Positions 14,622 through 18,303 of a stretch of DNA of 18,303 nt are shown here, piece after piece. Each line of letters begins with the position of its first letter. Positions within the stretch are counted from its first letter, which is position 1. Below the pieces are notes generated by a model. That model worked only from the letters and a program-made list of their open reading frames with translations. It searched no databases and was not told where the DNA came from. Both the position numbers and the translations under genes were made by a program. The stretch comes from an uncultured Spirochaetales bacterium (lineage in GTDB: Bacteria; Spirochaetota; Spirochaetia; Sphaerochaetales; Sphaerochaetaceae), in contig CAKQRI010000037.1 in NCBI GenBank assembly GCA_934271365.1, forward strand, positions 1 through 18,303, read 5' to 3'.

Positions 14622-15430
14622 AGAAGAATATATCATTATATGTAGGTGTTATCCTCGTTTCTTTTATAGTTGCCCTTGCCGTCCTATCTTTTATCTATCT
14701 TCCTTATCCTATTGATGAGATGAATATAAAAGATAGATTCTCTCATCCATCTGCTATTCATATACTTGGCACAGATCATTTCGGACGCGATATCTTCTCC
14801 CGTATATTGGTTTCTACAAGGAGTGCTTTAGGAGTTAGCATATCTTCTGTATTCATTGGAGCTGTGGCAGGTGTTGCACTTGGAAGCGCTGCTGCTCTTC
14901 TGCCTTCATTCCTAGAAGCTGTGATTATGAGATTCATAGACGCTCTGATGGCGTTTCCAGGTATACTCTCAGCAATCGTGCTCTCTGCTGCGCTTGGGAA
15001 AGGCATAATCAATGCTGCTATTGCAATTTCAGTATTCATGGTGCCAGTATTTGCAAGGTTATCCTATTCAATGATTCTTGAGAATAGAAAAAAGCTTTAT
15101 ATAAAAGCGGCAGAAAGCTATGGAGCGAGAGGTATAAGACTTGTTGTTTACTATATGCTTCCTGATATCCTATCACGTCTGATAACTCAGCTCTCTGCTT
15201 CAATCGGAGCTGCAATTCTAACTGAATCCTCTCTTTCATTCCTAGGACTTGGAATACAGCCTCCTGGTGCAAGTCTTGGTCTTATGCTTTCAGAGGCCAA
15301 AGGCTATGTTTTGATGGAGCCATATCAGGCTTTCTGGCCTGGCTTTGTACTTGCTTCTGCTGTCTTGGGCTTCTCTCTATTAGGAGACGGAATAAATGAG
15401 CTTCTTACCAGGGGGCATGGGGATGAATGA
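14618..15430 (+). CDS. dppC: Peptide ABC transporter permease subunit 2
   Basis: A 270-residue permease of the DppC/OppC type and partner of DppB. The N-terminal membrane segment is followed by 'HILGTDHFGRDIFSRIL' (about 49-65), the signature of this subunit. The EAA-type loop 'YIKAAESYGARGIRLVVYYMLPD' lies about 162-184, followed by 'LTESSLSFLGLGIQPPGASLG', also strongly conserved. About six membrane segments are present. The ATG overlaps the dppB stop (ATGA), with GGGGA 7 nt upstream inside dppB. Confidence 0.93.
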   Translation: MKKNISLYVGVILVSFIVALAVLSFIYLPYPIDEMNIKDRFSHPSAIHILGTDHFGRDIFSRILVSTRSALGVSISSVFIGAVAGVALGSAAALLPSFLEAVIMRFIDALMAFPGILSAIVLSAALGKGIINAAIAISVFMVPVFARLSYSMILENRKKLYIKAAESYGARGIRLVVYYMLPDILSRLITQLSASIGAAILTESSLSFLGLGIQPPGASLGLMLSEAKGYVLMEPYQAFWPGFVLASAVLGFSLLGDGINELLTRGHGDE

Positions 15431-16379
15431 TTTTATTGAAGTCCGTGATCTTTCAATAAAGAGTGATGAATCATATCTGCTTAGAGATGTGAATATTTCT
15501 GTATCAAATCATGAGACAGTCGCTTTTATCGGGGAATCGGGAAGCGGAAAGACAATGACGCTGAAGTCGATTCTAGGAATACTTCCAGAAGATACAGAGA
15601 AGGTAAGCGGCTCAGTATTTCTCCATGGTCATGATATATATAGCCTTAGCAATAAGGATAAAAGAAGGCTGTTAGGTTCATCTGTTGGTTTTGTACCTCA
15701 GAATACAGTAAATTATCTTCATCCGCTTCTCCGCATCTCTGATCAGATGACAGATGGATACATTGCCTTTCATGAAAGGAAAGAGAAGAAGAAAGCTATA
15801 GAAAAGGCAAAGGAGCTTTTAAGCAGAGTCGGAATTGATGATGGGGATAGAGTTCTTGCATCTTATCCATCAGAGCTATCAGGAGGAATGAAGCAGCGGG
15901 TCAATATTGCATCTGCTCTTATGATGGATCCCTCGATACTTATCACAGATGAGCCTACAAGCGCACTTGACCGCATTATACAGAAACAGGTTGCTGATCT
16001 TTATCTTTCACTTGTAGAAGAGAAGCATCTCTCTCTTATTATCGTAAGCCACGATCTTATGCTTGTAAGAAGAATTGCAGATAAAGTAGTTGTTTTCTAT
16101 TCTGGCAGGATCGTGGAGAGCGGAAGAGCAGCGGAGGTATTCTCATCACCTTCGCATCCTTATACGAAGGCATTGATTTCTCTTACACCGTCTATATCCC
16201 TGGATAAGACAAAGCCTCTTGAAGAGATTAAAGGATATATGAAGGAAGAGGATCGGCTTACAGATGGCTGCCCTTTTGCATCAAGATGTCCATACTGCAC
16301 TTCAGAATGCAGAATAAATATAGCAGAAAGAGCAATTACAGATACTCATAGAGTAAGATGCATAAGAGAGAGGTTCTGA
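15423..16379 (+). CDS. dppD: Peptide ABC transporter ATP-binding subunit with cysteine-rich C-terminus
   Basis: A 318-residue cytoplasmic ATPase of the DppD/OppD type. Walker A is 'GESGSGKT' (37-44), the Q-loop 'VPQN' (91-94), the signature 'LSGGMKQR' (152-159), Walker B plus catalytic Glu 'ILITDEP' (172-178) and the H-loop 'VSHD' (208-211). The C-terminal oligopeptide-transporter domain has 'DGCPFASRCPYC', giving Cys283, 289, 292, 296 and 313. Some family members are reported to bind an iron-sulphur cluster there; whether this one does is unknown. The start chosen is ATG 15423 because AGGGGG (15410-15415) is well placed and 'MNDFIEVRDL' is a normal family beginning. The upstream in-frame ATG at 15396 would add nine unlikely residues. 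It overlaps dppC by 8 nt. Confidence 0.93.
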   Translation: MNDFIEVRDLSIKSDESYLLRDVNISVSNHETVAFIGESGSGKTMTLKSILGILPEDTEKVSGSVFLHGHDIYSLSNKDKRRLLGSSVGFVPQNTVNYLHPLLRISDQMTDGYIAFHERKEKKKAIEKAKELLSRVGIDDGDRVLASYPSELSGGMKQRVNIASALMMDPSILITDEPTSALDRIIQKQVADLYLSLVEEKHLSLIIVSHDLMLVRRIADKVVVFYSGRIVESGRAAEVFSSPSHPYTKALISLTPSISLDKTKPLEEIKGYMKEEDRLTDGCPFASRCPYCTSECRINIAERAITDTHRVRCIRERF

Positions 16380-16380
16380 T

Positions 16381-17157
16381 ATGGTTCTTGAAGCAGCTGC
16401 AATAACAAAGGAATTCAGAATAAAAGGCGGAAAGAACTTTAAGGCCTTGGATAAAGTATCATTCTCCTTGAAGGAAAATGAGATTTTAGGTGTTGTTGGT
16501 GAGTCAGGAAGCGGTAAAAGCACGCTTTCGGATATTGCTGGAGGACTTTCTTCCGCAACAGAAGGAAGCGTTTTCTTTCTTGGTCATGATATATCTAAAA
16601 TGAAGGGAGATGAATGGCGTGATTATAGACGGAATGTCCAGTTTATCTTCCAGTCTCCTAAAGATTCTATGAATCCATATTTCAGAGTCCGAAGAATCTT
16701 ATCTGAGCCACTTGATATAAACTTTCCAAGGATGGATATGGAAGAGAAGAATAAGAGGATTTCAGATATGCTTATCAGGGTGGGCCTAGATCCGGATGAA
16801 GTACTCTCATGCTATCCTTCTTCTTTTTCTGGTGGACAGCTGCAGCGGATTGCAATAGCAAGGGCTCTCTTGCTGGAACCTAAGGTTTTAATTTCGGATG
16901 AATGCACATCATCTCTTGATGTATCGCTGCAGGCTCAGATACTGAATCTGCTTCTTTCTCTTAAGAGAGAATATTCTACATCGATGCTTTTCATAAGCCA
17001 TGATATAGGAATTGTCAGATATGTTTCTGATAGAATCATTGTCATGAAGGATGGCAGGATTGTAGAGGAAGGAGAAGCAGAAGAGCTTATAAGGAATCCT
17101 AAGATGGATTATACGAAGATGCTGGTAAAGGCTTCAGGCTTCATGGAGGAACAATGA
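16381..17157 (+). CDS. dppF: Peptide ABC transporter ATP-binding subunit, short form
   Basis: A 258-residue cytoplasmic ATPase, partner of the preceding one. Walker A is 'GESGSGKS' (40-47), the Q-loop 'IFQSP' (89-93), the signature 'FSGGQLQR' (149-156), Walker B 'VLISDE' (169-174) with catalytic Glu174, and the H-loop 'ISHD' (205-208). It is shorter than typical DppF/OppF (about 320-335 residues) and lacks the C-terminal oligopeptide extension and its cysteines, which are present in DppD. The usual Pro after the catalytic Glu is Cys ('DECTSSLD'), a small oddity that does not remove any catalytic residue. It starts 1 nt after the dppD stop and overlaps the next gene by 4 nt. Confidence 0.92.
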   Translation: MVLEAAAITKEFRIKGGKNFKALDKVSFSLKENEILGVVGESGSGKSTLSDIAGGLSSATEGSVFFLGHDISKMKGDEWRDYRRNVQFIFQSPKDSMNPYFRVRRILSEPLDINFPRMDMEEKNKRISDMLIRVGLDPDEVLSCYPSSFSGGQLQRIAIARALLLEPKVLISDECTSSLDVSLQAQILNLLLSLKREYSTSMLFISHDIGIVRYVSDRIIVMKDGRIVEEGEAEELIRNPKMDYTKMLVKASGFMEEQ

Positions 17158-17888
17158 TAATAATTCCTCTTGGAATTTATGGCGGATATGTCAGAGCAGG
17201 TTCTGGAACATGTTCTTTTCTTATAGAGGAAGAAGGAGTGCGTATTCTTCTTGATATCGGTTCTGGTACTCTTGTTAATTTAGAAAAGCATTGTTCTATT
17301 GATGATATATCTGCAGTGCTGGTCTCTCATGAGCATGCTGATCATATAGCAGACCTTGAAACGGCTTTGTATGGCCGTCTGATTTCGATGCAGCTTGGAA
17401 AAACCTCTGATCCTCTTTCAGTATATGGTCCTGATATTGCATGGTTAAAGAAAAGAATGGAACACAATAGCTGTTCCACATACAATACCGTGGAAGAGGA
17501 AAAAGAATTCTCTATTGGACCATTTTCAATCACAGCATATAGAATGGAACATGAATGCATCTGCTATGGATATCTTATAAGAAGCAGATGTGGTTCTCTG
17601 TTCTATAGTTCAGATACTGTCTTCTCAGAAACCATTGCTACTAAGATCCCTCATGTTGATATGATGCTTGTTGAGTGCTCTATCTATGACAGATTTGGTA
17701 GTGGGAAGCCTTTTGGTCATATGAATGGAAAAGAAACTGCAGAATTTCTAAGCATAGCAAGCCCAGAAAAGAGCCTTCTTGTGCATCTTCCTTGCTATGG
17801 AGATAGCAGCGATCTCCTTTTGATGGTTAAAGAGCATTATGGCGGAGATGTCAGCATTGCAGAACCTGGAAGAATATATACTATTTAG
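17154..17888 (+). CDS. Metallo-beta-lactamase-fold hydrolase (YhfI / RNase Z-like)
   Basis: A 244-residue cytosolic metallo-hydrolase. The zinc motif HxHxDH is intact in 'SHEHADHIADLE' (His59, His61, Asp63, His64). The N-terminal 'GIYGGYVRAGSGTCSFLIEE' and 'ILLDIGSGTLVNLEK' resemble the B. subtilis YhfI group and the RNase Z/phosphodiesterase branch. 'AYRMEHECICYGY' (about 127-139), 'YSSDTVFSE' with a likely metal-bridging Asp, and a late 'LVHLPCYGD' supply the other ligands. The long RNase Z exosite is absent, so tRNA 3' processing is unlikely. It overlaps dppF by 4 nt (ATGA) and is the last gene of the cluster, implying co-expression with the peptide importer. Its substrate is unknown; a phosphodiester, a lactone or a peptide-derived metabolite are all possible. 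Confidence 0.88.
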   Translation: MIIIPLGIYGGYVRAGSGTCSFLIEEEGVRILLDIGSGTLVNLEKHCSIDDISAVLVSHEHADHIADLETALYGRLISMQLGKTSDPLSVYGPDIAWLKKRMEHNSCSTYNTVEEEKEFSIGPFSITAYRMEHECICYGYLIRSRCGSLFYSSDTVFSETIATKIPHVDMMLVECSIYDRFGSGKPFGHMNGKETAEFLSIASPEKSLLVHLPCYGDSSDLLLMVKEHYGGDVSIAEPGRIYTI

Positions 17889-17903
17889 CCTATAAAGACA
17901 TTC

Positions 17904-17939
17904 ATTTTCTGCTTTTCTCTCTGAAAATTAACAGAAAAT
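17904..17939. repeat. Inverted repeat downstream of the dpp cluster
   Basis: ATTTTCTG (17904-17911) and CAGAAAAT (17932-17939) are perfect complements, and a smaller inner pair TTTTC/GAAAA (17913-17917, 17923-17927) extends the hairpin. There is no clear T-run behind it. It could be a weak terminator for the operon or the edge of a small mobile sequence before the transposase gene. Confidence 0.45.
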
Positions 17940-17959
17940 CAAATTGAATCATATATAAT
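17928..17959 (+). promoter_or_regulatory. Possible promoter of the Rpn-type gene
   Basis: TTAACA (17928-17933) is followed after 18 nt by TATATA (17952-17957), which overlaps a TATAAT (17954-17959). The ATG at 17963 is only 3-5 nt from these hexamers, so either the mRNA is leaderless or the true start codon is further downstream. Confidence 0.3.
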
Positions 17960-17962
17960 AGT

Positions 17963-18303
17963 ATGAGAGCAAAAGATTCTATTATAAGAGAGGTGGCAAG
18001 GAGGCAGAGATGCCTCTTCGATGACGGCCTCTTCGCAGTCGCAGCCTACAGAAGGCCCGAGATGATTGAGGACATAGTGAAGAGGGTATTCAGTGAGGCA
18101 GGGATTGAGATAAAGAGCATCTCAAGATCAGAAGTACAGAAGAGGATTTTCTCACCAGGATCCAGGGATGTCATCTTCGACTGCTATGCAGAGACAGAGG
18201 ATGGGATGAGGATGGCTGTAGAGGTACAGAATGATCCATCAAGGTTCAGCCATATCAGGGAGGGCTTCTATCTCTCGAAGCTCAGGGTGATGGAGGACAA
18301 GGG
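17963..18303 (+). CDS. PD-(D/E)XK nuclease-family transposase (Rpn-like), 3' end missing
   Basis: An open frame of 113 full codons that continues past the right edge. 'RDVIFDCYAETEDG' followed by 'MAVEVQND' matches the core of the PD-(D/E)XK nuclease-family transposases / recombination-promoting nucleases (Rpn), with Asp73, Glu87 and Gln89 as the likely catalytic set (Gln replacing Lys, as in this family). These proteins stimulate recombination in E. coli and are often multicopy in spirochaete genomes. Arginine is coded by AGG ten times, AGA five times and CGN never, and the sequence looks more GC-rich than its neighbours, consistent with a mobile origin. The usual 'K.D.vFK.lFg' opening is not visible; instead it begins 'RAKDSIIREVARRQR'. 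No Shine-Dalgarno is near the ATG, so the start is uncertain. Confidence 0.7.
   Translation, partial: MRAKDSIIREVARRQRCLFDDGLFAVAAYRRPEMIEDIVKRVFSEAGIEIKSISRSEVQKRIFSPGSRDVIFDCYAETEDGMRMAVEVQNDPSRFSHIREGFYLSKLRVMEDK

Noticed and set aside
15396..15422. Longer start for dppD
   Set aside because: It lacks a well-placed Shine-Dalgarno and adds 'MSFLPGGMG', which does not resemble family members; the ATG at 15423 has AGGGGG upstream.
1..18303. CRISPR array, tRNA/rRNA genes, toxin-antitoxin or defence cluster
   Set aside because: No regularly spaced repeats, no cloverleaf or rRNA sequence, and no pair of small genes or nuclease/helicase sets consistent with such systems were seen.

Overview
The window looks like a chromosomal segment from a host-associated spirochaete (Spirochaetota, perhaps a gut Treponema or Sphaerochaeta relative). 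That assignment is inference from several things: AT-rich DNA, a repetitive CHB_HEX-type lipoprotein, the protein families present, and a PD-(D/E)XK 'Rpn'-type transposase gene. No rRNA or single-copy marker is present to confirm it. No tRNA, rRNA, CRISPR array or phage genes were seen.

Layout. (1) 1-70: the apparent terminus of an IS3-family-like insertion sequence reading leftward out of the window. (2) 116-1450 (+): a surface lipoprotein with three chitobiase/hexosaminidase C-terminal-type repeats and a C-terminal beta-sandwich-like region. It is separated by a bidirectional terminator from the convergent leftward genes. (3) 7739-1497 (-): a tight six-gene leftward cluster of MATE exporter, nagA, pepD, class I amidotransferase-like C26 hydrolase, an unknown 131-residue protein and a membrane-anchored TraB-family protein. 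Gaps are 2-31 nt or the genes overlap. (4) 7740-8046: a divergent promoter region. (5) 8047-10552 (+): a lipid kinase gene, then a cytosolic clan GH-G-like glycosidase with its own strong promoter and terminator. (6) 10628-17888 (+): a serine carboxypeptidase (S10) without a signal peptide, a complete dipeptide/oligopeptide ABC transporter (dppA-B-C-D-F) and a metallo-beta-lactamase-fold hydrolase, all closely spaced. (7) 17963-18303 (+): the start of a PD-(D/E)XK nuclease-family transposase that runs off the edge.

How the genes fit together. The two large clusters suggest scavenging. The Dpp system imports peptides, and PepD, the C26 hydrolase and perhaps the S10 peptidase could cut them inside the cell. 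NagA feeds N-acetylglucosamine-6-phosphate into amino-sugar metabolism. The joint role is inference; individual family assignments are mostly secure.

The most unusual signal is not a gene. Several genes that lack a Shine-Dalgarno sequence (nagA, the S10 peptidase, traB-like, and less clearly the MATE and Rpn genes) have a -10-like hexamer placed 5-9 nt upstream of the start codon, as expected for leaderless or near-leaderless mRNAs. Other genes here (lipoprotein, lipid kinase, glycosidase, dppA, pepD) have clear Shine-Dalgarno sites. I found no convincing new multi-gene defence or toxin system.
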